From the NCBI GenBank assembly GCA_013695775.1, contig JACCZV010000010.1:1-13158 (forward strand): 13,158 bases of DNA, read 5' to 3'. The DNA comes from Chitinophagales bacterium (GTDB lineage: Bacteria > Bacteroidota > Bacteroidia > Chitinophagales > UBA10324). Positions within the stretch are counted from its first letter, which is position 1. Each line of letters opens with the position of its first letter. Of the stretch, positions 1 through 8,742 are shown piece by piece. The notes below the pieces were generated by a model that made no database searches, was not told where the DNA came from, and saw nothing but the letters and a program-made list of their open reading frames with translations. The translations under genes and the position numbers were made by a program.

Positions 1-1449
1 ATTCTGTCCGCCGAGTTTCCCTTTTGATTTCAGCCAATTATAAAATGTGCCTGGGTGAAGTTTGCGGATAGCCGGATGAAGCAACGCTAAGTCGTGAGAT
101 CTTTTTGCATCATAATCAGAATTTAGATCACGTAAGCAGTTGTCCAGAATCATGGTGAAATCATTAAGGTCCGGTGGGACTTTTGAAAATTCAATAAGCC
201 ATTCATGCCGGCCCCGATGCTGGGTAGTTAGATAGATGGGTGCAACAGTATAATCATTCACCACCGCGCCTGTCTGCCGGCAGGCCTCCTCCATGGCCTT
301 GTCAGTATTTTCTACAATTAACTCTTCCCCAAAAGCATTGATGAAATGTTTTAATCTTCCTGTTACCTGTATTTTATATGGCCTTACAGAGGTAAAGCGG
401 ATGGTGTCCCCAACTACATAACGCCAAAGCCCTCCGTTGGTAGAAATTATCAGTGCATAGTTTTCTCCCGGTATTACCTCATGAAGAAAAACTGTAGCAG
501 GTTGATCTTTACCAAACTCAGCAGAGGGGATAAATTCATAGAATATTCCATTATTAAGGTGCAGTAATAGGTCGTCATCTTTCAAGCCATATTGAAACCC
601 GAAAAAACCCTCTGAGGCGTTGTATGTTTCATAGTAAAAAATCTTATCCGATTTAATTAACGACTTAAATTCTTCCCGGTAGGGTTTAAAGCTTACTCCA
701 CCATGGATATATAATTCCAGATTAGGCCAAATATCTATAAGATTATTCTTCCCTGTGATCTCAAAAAGCCGCTTGATAAGCAACATAGTCCAGGTGGGCA
801 CCCCCGATATGTTGGTTACATCATCGTGAATTGTTGCTGTAGCCAGGGCCTGCAATTTTTTCTCCCAGTCATCCATTAGTGCAATCGAAAGATCAGGTGT
901 GCGATACCATTGGGCGAAGAATGACATGTTCTGCAACAGCACTGCGGAGAGATCTCCATAAACTGAGTTCTTATTTAATGGATTGATCTGGTGGCTCCCC
1001 CCGACAATGAGTCCCTTGCCGGTAAAAAGTTTTGTCTCCGGATTTGAGCTGCAGTAGGCTGACAGAAGATCAATGGCACCCCGATAATGACAGTCTTCGA
1101 TGGATTCAGCCGTCATCGGGATGAATTTGCTTTTATCAGAGGTGGTGCCGGAAGATTTCGAAAACCATTTCACCGGAGTGTTCCACAAGATATTTTGCCC
1201 GCCATCCATGATGCGCTGAATGTAGGGCTTCAGTGATTCATAGTCGTGTAAGGGGATGCGGCTGCGGAAATCATCAGCATAACGGATAGAAGCAAAGTCA
1301 TATTTTTTCCCCCATTCAGTGTCCTTCGCTTGTTGCACGAGGTATTGAAACACTTTCTGCTGAGCATCCAATGGATACTCCATCCAGGCGTCGATCTGGC
1401 TGATCCGCTGGCGAAGAAACCACTGCACTATGGGCGAAAACACAAACAC
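1..1449 (-). CDS. GH3-family acyl-adenylating protein, 3' end cut by the window
   Basis: This is a member of the GH3 family of the ANL adenylating superfamily. Plant members adenylate acids such as jasmonate or auxin and join them to amino acids; the substrate of bacterial members is not established. About 483 residues are visible, and family members are roughly 500, so perhaps 20-30 C-terminal residues lie beyond position 1. Numbered from the chosen start, the nucleotide-binding SSGTT motif is at residues 99-103, YNASEG at 276-281, and YVVGD ends near 348. It is followed by the GH3-typical block GRLKHFINAFGEE and, at the edge, KSKGKLGGQN. The start is uncertain. The only in-frame ATG, at 1381-1383, would remove an N-terminal segment (SPIVQWFLRQRISQID) that resembles the family start. 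In-frame GTGs at 1447-1449 and 1441-1443 keep it, and a TAA at 1471-1473 blocks further extension. lptB lies about 110 bp upstream on the same strand, so co-transcription is likely. The family call is strong and the biochemical role is unknown. Confidence 0.9.
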   Translation of the reverse strand, partial: MFVFSPIVQWFLRQRISQIDAWMEYPLDAQQKVFQYLVQQAKDTEWGKKYDFASIRYADDFRSRIPLHDYESLKPYIQRIMDGGQNILWNTPVKWFSKSSGTTSDKSKFIPMTAESIEDCHYRGAIDLLSAYCSSNPETKLFTGKGLIVGGSHQINPLNKNSVYGDLSAVLLQNMSFFAQWYRTPDLSIALMDDWEKKLQALATATIHDDVTNISGVPTWTMLLIKRLFEITGKNNLIDIWPNLELYIHGGVSFKPYREEFKSLIKSDKIFYYETYNASEGFFGFQYGLKDDDLLLHLNNGIFYEFIPSAEFGKDQPATVFLHEVIPGENYALIISTNGGLWRYVVGDTIRFTSVRPYKIQVTGRLKHFINAFGEELIVENTDKAMEEACRQTGAVVNDYTVAPIYLTTQHRGRHEWLIEFSKVPPDLNDFTMILDNCLRDLNSDYDAKRSHDLALLHPAIRKLHPGTFYNWLKSKGKLGGQN

Positions 1450-1561
1450 TCTTATGCTGCTGAGACGATCTTATGATTTTGGATGCACAGAAGATGGATT
1501 CCAAGATAAAGGAATTATAAACGGTAGGTTATACAATGGTTTAATTAATCTGCTTCAGTCA

Positions 1562-2311
1562 TCAGTTCACAAGGTTTTTCCGGCGCAGCTCAAAATTTCT
1601 TCCCAGATAAACTTTGCGCACCTGCTCATCAGCGGCTAATTCTTCGGCAGAGCCCTGTTTAAGTATTCTGCCTTCAAAAAGCAGGTATGCCCGGTCGGTG
1701 ATGGAAAGCGTTTCCTGAACATTATGGTCGGTAATCAGGATACCGATATTTTTATATTTCAACTTGGCCACTATCATCTGAATATCCTCAACTGCAATAG
1801 GGTCAATTCCGGCAAAGGGTTCATCGAGCAAAATGAATTTAGGGTCTACCGCCAGCGCCCGCGCGATCTCTGTTCTTCTTCTTTCTCCACCAGATAACAG
1901 GTCGCCACGGTTTTTACGGACCTCCTCAAGGCCAAATTCCTGAAGAAGCGACTCCAATTTTTCACGTTGCTGCTTTCTGCTGAGGTTACTCATCTCTAAA
2001 ACAGCCGATATATTATCTTCAACAGAAAGCTTGCGAAAGATCGAAGCTTCCTGTGGCAGGTAGCCAATCCCCTCCTTTGCCCGCTTATACATCGGTTGGT
2101 GGGTGATGTCGAGCTGATCAAGGAATATTTTTCCCTCATCTGGTCTTACAAGACCTACGGTCATATAAAAAGTTGTAGTCTTCCCGGCTCCATTTGGGCC
2201 GAGTAATCCAACGATCTCACCTTGCCCCACATAAACAGAAACATGATCCACTACGCGGCGGTTTCGGTACGATTTAACCAGGTCTTCTGTGCGGAGAATC
2301 ATATGCAGCAA
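1562..2311 (-). CDS. lptB: LPS export ABC transporter ATP-binding protein LptB
   Basis: This is the cytoplasmic ATPase of the LptB2FG complex, which extracts lipopolysaccharide from the inner membrane and drives it along the LptC-LptA-LptD bridge to the outer membrane. The 249 residues form one ABC nucleotide-binding domain. Walker A (GPNGAGKTT) is at 38-46, the Q-loop (YLPQEASIF) at 84-92, the signature LSGGERRR at 139-146, Walker B with the catalytic Glu (FILLDEP) at 159-165, and the switch His of TDHNV at 196. The ERRR after the signature, GYLPQEASIFRKLSVEDN and the AGIDPIAVEDIQ block separate LptB from general ABC ATPases. Met-4 (2300-2302) begins the family-typical MILRTEDLVK and may be the real start instead of Met-1. 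No lptF, lptG or lptC is in the window, which fits the scattered lpt genes of many Bacteroidota. recJ lies 190 bp upstream and the GH3 gene downstream, all on one strand. Confidence 0.94.
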   Translation of the reverse strand: MLHMILRTEDLVKSYRNRRVVDHVSVYVGQGEIVGLLGPNGAGKTTTFYMTVGLVRPDEGKIFLDQLDITHQPMYKRAKEGIGYLPQEASIFRKLSVEDNISAVLEMSNLSRKQQREKLESLLQEFGLEEVRKNRGDLLSGGERRRTEIARALAVDPKFILLDEPFAGIDPIAVEDIQMIVAKLKYKNIGILITDHNVQETLSITDRAYLLFEGRILKQGSAEELAADEQVRKVYLGRNFELRRKNLVN

Positions 2312-2501
2312 AGGTATAGATTAAGGTTAGGTTAATGGTATCCACATGATGCGCTATGCTAACAATAGATAAATCTAAGCCAGTAATATAGGGGCTACCA
2401 TTCACATTGATAATATTCAACTAAAGGGAAGCTTCAACTTCACTGGCAATTCATATGAATTTGAATCTGATGAACACTTAAATGATGATGGGATGATGTT
2501 G

Positions 2502-4199
2502 TCATCGCAGATCCTGCACATTCATCTCAATTCTTTTTGTTCCATTCCATTCATTTTCTTCTATAGTATAGCAGACGTCAAAGGGACCAGGGCTCTTAAC
2601 AATATCAACAGACGAAGCCATTCCAAAGCCAATGCCGCGGAGTGAAATGGAGCTTTCTTTTTTTACTGACAACTTGAGATGCTCCTCGCCAATGATGCGC
2701 GACCAGCCTGTGTCGCTCACCTGCCGTGTAAGAAATACGGGTTTCATGTTTTGTGGACCGAAAGGAGCAAATTGTTTAAGTATGCGATAAAACTTTAGTG
2801 TTACCTCATCAATGTTTAACTCTGCGCTGATCTCAATCTCCGGTGTAAGGTATCGCTCCTCTATGGTCGAGGAGACTACTTCTTCAAAACGCTGTATAAA
2901 GGCCTCCAGGTTCTCCATTTTCAGGGAAAGGCCGGCGGCAAACCTGTGTCCACCAAACTGTTCAAGCAGCTCGCCGCATGAACAGATGGCACCATAGATA
3001 TCAAACCCTGCCACTGACCTGGCAGAACCTGAAGCATAGCCATTCGATTCTGTTAGGATTATCGTTGGGCGATAGCATGTATCCATGAGCCTTGAAGCCA
3101 CTATTCCAATTACCCCTTTGTGCCAGTGAGGATGAAAGAGTACTGTAGTTTTTTTCGCCGTGTGAAGCGGATCGTTTTGCAGCATCGCCAACGCCTCGAC
3201 AGTTATGGATGAATCCGTTTCTCTCCGGTGATTATTATGCTTATTTAGTATTTGTGCGTTTCCTGTAGCATGATGCTCAGATTCGGAAATCAACAGGCGG
3301 ACAGCGTTTCGGGCATCGTCCATTCGTCCGGCAGCATTAATTCGCGGGCCGATGACGAAGACCAGATCAGAGATCGTGAATTCTTTTTTAACAGAGTTCA
3401 TCTCCATCAATGCTTTGAGCCCTGCACTTGGATTATTATTTATTTTCTGTAATCCATAAAAAGCAAGCACACGATTCTCTCCGGTGATAGGTACAATGTC
3501 GGAAGCGATGCTGACTACAGCGAAATCGAGATATTTAGTGTAAGATTCCTCGGGTAGATTATTTTTTATTGCGTATGCTGCTATTAATTTAAAACCAATG
3601 CCGCAGCCGCTCAATTCTTTGTAAGGGTATTCACAGTCAGTTCGCTTGGGATCGAGCACTGCAACTGCCTGTGGAATTTCGTTACCAGGTAAATGGTGAT
3701 CGCAGATGATGAAGTCGATGGATTGTTTATTCGCATACTCAATTTTATCTATGGATTTTATACCGCAATCCAAAGCAATGATCAACGAATACCCATTTTC
3801 TTTTGCCCAGTCTATGCCGCGTATAGATATGCCATAACCTTCCGTATACCGATTGGGAACATAATATCCTACGCGTAAATTAAGCATCTGAAAAAAAGAA
3901 TAAACAGTTGCTATCGCCGTGGTACCATCTACATCATAATCACCATAAATGAGGATCCTCTCTTCCTGAGCAATCGCTTTCTCTATTCTATCAATCGCCT
4001 TATCCATATCCTTCATAAGAAAAGGATCATGAAGATCTGACAATGACGGGCGGAAATATCTTTTCGCCTCATCGAATGTGGAAATACCACGTTGCACAAG
4101 TAAGCTTAACAGGGCGGGATGAATATTGAGCGCCGACTTTAGCTGTGCAAGTTTTTGCTGATCAGTTTCTTTTATAACCCATCGCTTGTTCATAAACAA
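2502..4199 (-). CDS. recJ: Single-stranded-DNA-specific exonuclease RecJ
   Basis: RecJ is a 5'-3' single-strand DNA exonuclease acting in RecF-pathway recombination, base excision repair and mismatch repair in the cytoplasm. The 565 residues match the usual length of about 560-580. The DHH phosphoesterase core has YGDYDVDG at 85-92, the metal-binding DCG at 144-146, DHH at 167-169 and ASDIVP at 232-237. GPRINAAGR at 284-292 joins it to the DHHA1 domain, which has HPHWHKGVIGIVASRL at about 356-371, SGSARS at 390-395 and the substrate-binding GGHRFAAG at 416-423. The last 120 or so residues, including FAPFGPQNMKPVF, are the RecJ OB-fold. All catalytic motifs are intact. The start is Met-1 or Met-3 (ATG TTT ATG), which cannot be decided here. 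It lies 217 bp after galE and 190 bp before lptB on the same strand, with no functional tie to either that I can see. Confidence 0.97.
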   Translation of the reverse strand: MFMNKRWVIKETDQQKLAQLKSALNIHPALLSLLVQRGISTFDEAKRYFRPSLSDLHDPFLMKDMDKAIDRIEKAIAQEERILIYGDYDVDGTTAIATVYSFFQMLNLRVGYYVPNRYTEGYGISIRGIDWAKENGYSLIIALDCGIKSIDKIEYANKQSIDFIICDHHLPGNEIPQAVAVLDPKRTDCEYPYKELSGCGIGFKLIAAYAIKNNLPEESYTKYLDFAVVSIASDIVPITGENRVLAFYGLQKINNNPSAGLKALMEMNSVKKEFTISDLVFVIGPRINAAGRMDDARNAVRLLISESEHHATGNAQILNKHNNHRRETDSSITVEALAMLQNDPLHTAKKTTVLFHPHWHKGVIGIVASRLMDTCYRPTIILTESNGYASGSARSVAGFDIYGAICSCGELLEQFGGHRFAAGLSLKMENLEAFIQRFEEVVSSTIEERYLTPEIEISAELNIDEVTLKFYRILKQFAPFGPQNMKPVFLTRQVSDTGWSRIIGEEHLKLSVKKESSISLRGIGFGMASSVDIVKSPGPFDVCYTIEENEWNGTKRIEMNVQDLR

Positions 4200-4416
4200 A
4201 AATATCTTGAATCCTTTACTACAATGCCTCAGTATCTCTTAAGAATTAGCCATGACTTGATTAAGAAAAGATAGAGAGGTTGTTAGCAGCATATTTATTA
4301 TAAATCGAAGCCGTGCGCGAGCCTGCGATTCACAAGGCTTATGAAATCCCATCTTGAATTGGAAACTTGCCGGACTATTGTTATCTACACTAATTATAAA
4401 ATCTAATTTACATAAT

Positions 4417-5451
4417 TTATTCATTGCTACTCATTGCTTTTTCCCACTCCCATGCTGAACGCATCATTTCTTCAAGTGATCTTTTGGGACTCCAGTGAAG
4501 AATTTGCGCGGCTTTTTTATTATCTGAATATATAGCGATTGCATCCCCTGGTCTTCGGGGGCCTGTTCGATGGTTTAACTTAATACCTGTGGCACTTTCG
4601 AAAGCAGCTATTATTTCCAATACACTGACACCTTTTCCTGTGCCGAGATTGATGGTTTCAAAAATGGAGGACTGCGCCAATTTATTTTGTTGAATCAGAT
4701 ATTCCAATGCGAGGGTGTGCGCCTCGGCTATATCCATTATGTGGATATAATCTCGGATGCATGAGCCATCTCTCGTTGCGTAATCTATTCCATTTATAAC
4801 AAATTCCTTTTGCTTTCCAATGGCGGTTCTTGTTATTGCCGGAATCGCGTTAGAGGGTTTTTCTTCGAGCGGCTCACCTAATAAAGCTGAGGGATGGGCG
4901 CCGACAGGATTAAAATAGCGAAGTATGAAGCAATCAAATGGGTGCGCTTTTATTGTATCTGAAATAATTACTTCGCCAAAATATTTTGTTCGTCCATATG
5001 GTGATTCCTGTTTAAATACGGACGTGTCTTCTCTGACAGGCAGGGTATCAATATTTCCATATACAGAACTTGAAGAGGAAAAAATAAAATAGGGGCAATT
5101 AAATTCCTGTCTGCATTCGAGCAGATTTATGAGTGAGATGAGATTATTATGATAATAGCTCAGCGGATTTGATACGGACTCACCAACCATTTTATAGGCA
5201 GCAAAATGTATGATACCGCTTATGTTCTTTTCTTTTTTGAAGATGTCTCTTACTTCACTGATATTGGTAAGATCGGCGTTGATGTTTGTAATCCTCTTTC
5301 CAGTTATCTGGTAAATATGTTCTGGAATATACTTTTTACCACGTGAGAAATTGTCTACACTTACCACATCAAACCCTTTATCAAGCAGGTCTGCAATTGT
5401 ATGGCTGCCAATATAACCGCAACCGCCAGTTACAAGTATTTTCGCTTTCAT
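4417..5451 (-). CDS. galE: UDP-glucose 4-epimerase GalE
   Basis: GalE interconverts UDP-glucose and UDP-galactose (Leloir pathway) and supplies UDP-galactose for surface glycans. It is a cytoplasmic extended SDR of 344 residues, a normal length. The NAD-binding TGGCGYIGSH is at 8-17 and HFAAYKMVGESV at 82-93. The catalytic Ser lies in SSSSSVYG at about 125-132, and the YxxxK pair is Tyr-152/Lys-156 in PYGRTKYFGE. The GalE-specific features are YFNPVGAHPSALLGE from 179 and TRDGSCIRDYIHIMDIAEAH at about 226-245. These separate it from other NDP-sugar SDRs such as the neighbouring one. It is the third gene of the rfbA-SDR-galE block, but a 201-bp AT-rich gap precedes it, so it may have its own promoter. 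Nothing is odd in the protein. Confidence 0.96.
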   Translation of the reverse strand: MKAKILVTGGCGYIGSHTIADLLDKGFDVVSVDNFSRGKKYIPEHIYQITGKRITNINADLTNISEVRDIFKKEKNISGIIHFAAYKMVGESVSNPLSYYHNNLISLINLLECRQEFNCPYFIFSSSSSVYGNIDTLPVREDTSVFKQESPYGRTKYFGEVIISDTIKAHPFDCFILRYFNPVGAHPSALLGEPLEEKPSNAIPAITRTAIGKQKEFVINGIDYATRDGSCIRDYIHIMDIAEAHTLALEYLIQQNKLAQSSIFETINLGTGKGVSVLEIIAAFESATGIKLNHRTGPRRPGDAIAIYSDNKKAAQILHWSPKRSLEEMMRSAWEWEKAMSSNE

Positions 5452-5597
5452 AAAGCAATTATAATCAGAATGGGGTACATGAAGAAAATAAACTGAAGAG
5501 TTTTCTCACATGTTACTATTCCTGATAAGCTTAATTATATTATAAAAATATATTTCTAAATAATGTCTTCTTTCTATAAAATCACGAAGAAATTATA

Positions 5598-5626
5598 AGA
5601 ATATAGCAAAAAGATAGCTCAGCAAA
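5598..5626 (-). promoter_or_regulatory. Possible Bacteroidota-type promoter upstream of galE
   Basis: Read on the minus strand, a TTTG (5626-5623) is followed after 17 bases by TATATTCT (5605-5598). The Bacteroidota consensus is TTTG near -33 and TAnnTTTG near -7, usually with somewhat wider spacing. The -7 match is imperfect and the region is AT-rich, so a chance match is quite possible. If real, it would give galE a leader of about 140 bases and independent expression from rfbA. Confidence 0.2.
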
Positions 5627-5652
5627 TTTAAGTTGAGAAAGGAGCGTGAATA

Positions 5653-6615
5653 TTATGATGACCATGAGTTAAGAATTTGATGTAGGCCTTGATCCAGCGG
5701 GATCAATTCCCTGTTCAGCAACTGCTTCATCTTGGAGACATCAGGCCTTCGACGCATCATATCGCCTTCCGGAAGAGGAGGAAGATGATATATTTTAGAT
5801 TTTGATTTAGTTAAACTGATTATTCTTTCTGCCAACTCAAGGATCGTCGTTTCTATATCAGAACCAATGTTAACTATTTGATTGGTGTATTTTTGATAAT
5901 TAAATTCATTCGTTGTTGCCGCAACATTATCATCAATATATAAAAAAGTCCGGGTTTGTTTTCCATCGCCGTTAATCATGATATCTTTTTGCTGCAATGC
6001 AGCCCTCATAAATTTCGATACAACAAAGTCATGTGATTGCATTGGCCCATAAGTATTAAAAAAACGGAAGATCACGTAGTTCAATCCATATTCCTTATGA
6101 TATGATTTTAAGAATGACTCACCAACATTTTTAACTACGGCATACGGCAACCGGGAATTCAGAGCTGTTGTCTCTTCATTTTGTGGAAATTCTACCGGCT
6201 CTCCATACACTTCAGACGATGAAGAATAGTAAACACATTTCACTCCCGTATTTTTCGAAAGATCGAGGATGTTGCGTATGCCCTGAATATCATTGAGCAC
6301 CATCACAGGATGACTTAATGTGAACTGCACACCTACTGTGGCAGCATAATGAAAAACATAATCAAAATGGTATAAGACCATAATAGCTGACATCTCTTCA
6401 TATTTATTGACGTCAGCATATATGAAATGCCAGTTTTTATATGTGCACCCGGGAAGATTTTTTTTGGAACCGGTAAGCATGCTGTCAACTATAACCACGA
6501 AGTTTTCTTCAGCCTGCACCAGACGATGAGCAAGGGCGCTGGCGATAAAGCCTGCTCCCCCGGTGATTAAAATTTTGCAGGGGACATTCTTAAATTCATC
6601 TGCCGCCATTGTCAT
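5653..6615 (-). CDS. NDP-sugar epimerase/dehydratase (extended SDR), UDP-glucuronate decarboxylase-like
   Basis: This 320-residue extended short-chain dehydrogenase acts on a nucleotide sugar through transient NAD oxidation at C4. The Rossmann motif TGGAGFIAS is at 18-26, with Ala in place of the usual last Gly. HYAATVGVQFT is at about 89-99, SSSSEVYG at 131-138 and the catalytic pair Tyr-158/Lys-162 in PYAVVKNVGE. RFFNTYGP is at 184-191, and GDGKQTRTFLYIDD at about 216-229 is typical of the UXS/RmlB-like branch. The RmlB signature TDEVYG is replaced by SSEVYG, so the Asp that acts in dehydration is missing and dTDP-glucose 4,6-dehydratase is unlikely. The form is closer to UDP-glucuronate decarboxylase, although the exact substrate cannot be read. 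Its ATG (6613-6615) overlaps the rfbA TGA as ATGA, indicating translational coupling; Met-3 is an alternative start. An alternative is an NDP-hexose 4-epimerase. Confidence 0.88.
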   Translation of the reverse strand: MTMAADEFKNVPCKILITGGAGFIASALAHRLVQAEENFVVIVDSMLTGSKKNLPGCTYKNWHFIYADVNKYEEMSAIMVLYHFDYVFHYAATVGVQFTLSHPVMVLNDIQGIRNILDLSKNTGVKCVYYSSSSEVYGEPVEFPQNEETTALNSRLPYAVVKNVGESFLKSYHKEYGLNYVIFRFFNTYGPMQSHDFVVSKFMRAALQQKDIMINGDGKQTRTFLYIDDNVAATTNEFNYQKYTNQIVNIGSDIETTILELAERIISLTKSKSKIYHLPPLPEGDMMRRRPDVSKMKQLLNRELIPLDQGLHQILNSWSS

Positions 6616-7472
6616 TTTAGTAAGTCCATAAGGTACTTGCCATATCCGCTTTTAACCATCGGTGCAGCTAACTTTTGCAATTGCGCATCGTTGATAAACT
6701 GTTTTCGCCAGGCCACCTCTTCTATACACCCTATCTTAAGCCCCTGCCTGTTTTCAACCACCTGAACAAATTGTGAGGCTGCCATCAGAGTATCAAAAGT
6801 GCCAGTATCGAGCCATGCTGTGCCTCGGTCAAGGATGGCGACCTTCAGCTTTCCCCTTCTCAAATATTCTTTATTCACATCAGTAATCTCGTATTCGCCG
6901 CGCGGGCTTGGTGTGAGGTGCTTTGCGATATCTATTACTTCATTGCTATAAAAATATAGACCCGGCACCGCATAATGTGACTTAGGAACTAAGGGCTTTT
7001 CTTCAATAGAAATCACATGATTTTCCGCATCAAACTCCACCACCCCATATCTCTGCGGATCACTTACATGATATGCGAAAATAATTCCTCCTTCCACCTC
7101 CGTATGATGCTCCAGAAATGTTCCAAGACCAGAGCCATAAAAAATATTATCTCCAAGTATCAGTGCTACCTTATCAGAACCAATAAATTTTTCCCCAATA
7201 ACAAATGCTTGTGCCAGACCATCAGGACTGGGTTGTATCTCATATTTAAAGTTACAACCAAACGTTGTTCCATCGCCAAGCAATCGTTGAAAATGGGGTA
7301 TGTCGTACGGAGTGGAGATGATTAGTACTTCGTGGATGCCAGCCATCATCAATATTGACAACGGATAGTAGATCATTGGCTTATCGTAAACAGGCATGAT
7401 CTGCTTGCTGATAGCATAAGTGATAGGGTAAAGGCGCGTGCCTGACCCGCCTGCAAGGATGATCCCTTTCAT
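6612..7472 (-). CDS. rfbA: Glucose-1-phosphate thymidylyltransferase RfbA (RmlA)
   Basis: The enzyme joins dTTP and glucose-1-phosphate to give dTDP-glucose and pyrophosphate, the first step to dTDP-rhamnose and other dTDP-deoxysugars. The 286 residues match the usual length of about 290. The nucleotidyltransferase signature LAGGSGTRL is at 6-14 and the Lys region SKQIMPVYDKPMIYYPLS at 22-39. PSPDGLAQAF is at 81-90, the metal-binding LGDNIFYG at 106-113, EEKP at 157-160, RGEYEITDVN at 191-200 and WLDTGT at 220-225. All these are typical of RmlA rather than UTP-dependent GalU. It lies 130 bp downstream of the mscS stop. On its 3' side it overlaps the SDR by four bases, so the two are probably translated together. 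rfbB, rfbC and rfbD are not in the window, so the final dTDP-sugar cannot be named. Confidence 0.97.
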   Translation of the reverse strand: MKGIILAGGSGTRLYPITYAISKQIMPVYDKPMIYYPLSILMMAGIHEVLIISTPYDIPHFQRLLGDGTTFGCNFKYEIQPSPDGLAQAFVIGEKFIGSDKVALILGDNIFYGSGLGTFLEHHTEVEGGIIFAYHVSDPQRYGVVEFDAENHVISIEEKPLVPKSHYAVPGLYFYSNEVIDIAKHLTPSPRGEYEITDVNKEYLRRGKLKVAILDRGTAWLDTGTFDTLMAASQFVQVVENRQGLKIGCIEEVAWRKQFINDAQLQKLAAPMVKSGYGKYLMDLLK

Positions 7473-7602
7473 AAAGTCTCATTTCCTGAAAAGAACACAG
7501 GATACAATTATGTGATGAGCGACGAAAATAGGAAAACTTGTTTGCGCCAGGCTTATCTGCTTTGAGACAGACAATAAAATGAGTAATTGATGATACGATA
7601 AG

Positions 7603-8742
7603 TTATGAGCCTCTGTTATCAAAGCCACTTGTGATCCTATGCAGGATCTGCGGATCAATTCGTACATCTCTTACGGGGTACGCAAATAAACCACCGTGCT
7701 TATGCACCACCTCCATGATCCTGAAATTCACCGCTTCCTTCTGCGTCAGGAAATCTGCCCAGGGCAGCATCGGAGTAAAATATTCAATTCTTATATTCAG
7801 GGAACTTTCGCCGTACTCATCAAAAATTACAAAATGCTCATTCTGAAAAAGGGCAGGCTGATTAAAATACTCCCTTAGCTCAGCTATGATATTTCTTAGT
7901 TTATCAGGGGCTGTTTCGTAAGTAAGCCTGACGGTTAAATTAACATGTCGAAGAGTGGCAAGTGACAGATTATCTACATTTAAATCCACCATCTTTTTAT
8001 TAGGCATTGTTATGAGAGTTTTATCAATTGAGCGTAACCGGGTGCTGCGAATGCTTACCCGTTCTACAGTTCCGGTTACATCGCCAATACGCACCAGGTC
8101 CCCCACAGTAAAAGGCTTATCGAGAAAAATAGTGAACGAACCAAACAAATCCTTAATGCTTTCCTGTGCGGCAAATGCTATTGCCAAACCGCCAATTCCA
8201 ATACCCGCTAAAAGGGAGGTGACATCGAAATGAAAAATTCCACCCAACAATATGAAAGCAGCATTTATCAGGATGAATACTTTTAGCAGGTCTTTGATAA
8301 AGGGAATGAGCTGATTATCGAGCCTGCTTTCGCTTCTGGTCGCCCTCTCTTTTAATAAAAAGCTTATGAAATCAACGATACGGAGGAATACCCATGTAAG
8401 AGATATAAGCAAAAAGCAGAGCATAAGCTTGCTCAACAGATCGTGTAGATCGTGATTCCATATTTTTATTTTCCATACTCCGGGATAATTAAGTGTTTGT
8501 AAACCCATGAAAATAATGAGCAATACGATTAGAAATTGAAGTGGCCGAAGGAGTAATAAATGGAATTCAGAGGAAGAACTTTTGGCTTCAAACCGGTAGA
8601 ACACGCGGTGGAGAACACTGCTGAGGATTTTTGAAAGGTACCTCTTCAATAATAAGGCAACAAGAATGACAGCCAGAAAAATCAGAATGGATTTCAGGCT
8701 GTTATCTAATATGTGGTAAGTCAGCACTGGTTCCATATTCAT
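7603..8742 (-). CDS. MscS-family mechanosensitive ion channel
   Basis: This is an inner-membrane channel of the small-conductance mechanosensitive family, which opens under membrane tension to release solutes after osmotic downshock. The 379 residues show hydrophobic segments at about 16-33, 68-84, 105-125 and 152-170. The conserved pore-lining helix VTSLLAGIGIGGLAIAFAAQ is at 174-193. Right after it is the MscS beta domain (SIKDLFGSFTIFLDKPFTVGD, 195-215, then RIGDVTGTVERVSIRSTRLR and TLITMPN), and a mixed alpha/beta C-terminal domain to the end. It has more N-terminal membrane segments than E. coli MscS (286 aa, three TM helices), like the medium-sized family members common in this phylum. 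Some members of this size carry other ions or respond to ligands. The start is Met-1 or Met-3. It is divergent from the arginase-like gene across 159 bp and stands first in the leftward gene row. Confidence 0.93.
   Translation of the reverse strand: MNMEPVLTYHILDNSLKSILIFLAVILVALLLKRYLSKILSSVLHRVFYRFEAKSSSSEFHLLLLRPLQFLIVLLIIFMGLQTLNYPGVWKIKIWNHDLHDLLSKLMLCFLLISLTWVFLRIVDFISFLLKERATRSESRLDNQLIPFIKDLLKVFILINAAFILLGGIFHFDVTSLLAGIGIGGLAIAFAAQESIKDLFGSFTIFLDKPFTVGDLVRIGDVTGTVERVSIRSTRLRSIDKTLITMPNKKMVDLNVDNLSLATLRHVNLTVRLTYETAPDKLRNIIAELREYFNQPALFQNEHFVIFDEYGESSLNIRIEYFTPMLPWADFLTQKEAVNFRIMEVVHKHGGLFAYPVRDVRIDPQILHRITSGFDNRGS

Noticed and set aside
1430..1639. Plus-strand frame across the GH3-lptB junction
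   Set aside because: It lies antisense to the certain lptB 3' end and the GH3 5' end and has no protein-like features.
2312..2440. Minus-strand frame without a good start between recJ and lptB
   Set aside because: It reads open for some distance but lacks an ATG and any family resemblance, so a gene remnant cannot be supported.
4239..4424. 61-codon minus-strand ORF whose ATG overlaps the end of galE
   Set aside because: The overlap looks like coupling, but the product has no recognisable motif and an unconvincing composition, and the space to recJ looks non-coding. A chance frame is more likely.
5653..6615. Calling the SDR rfbB because it follows rfbA
   Set aside because: The TDEVYG dehydratase motif is SSEVYG here, and the overall pattern is nearer to UDP-glucuronate decarboxylase-like SDRs.
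7479..7667. Minus-strand frame overlapping the 3' end of the mscS gene
   Set aside because: It shares DNA with the mscS C-terminal codons in another frame and has no motif.
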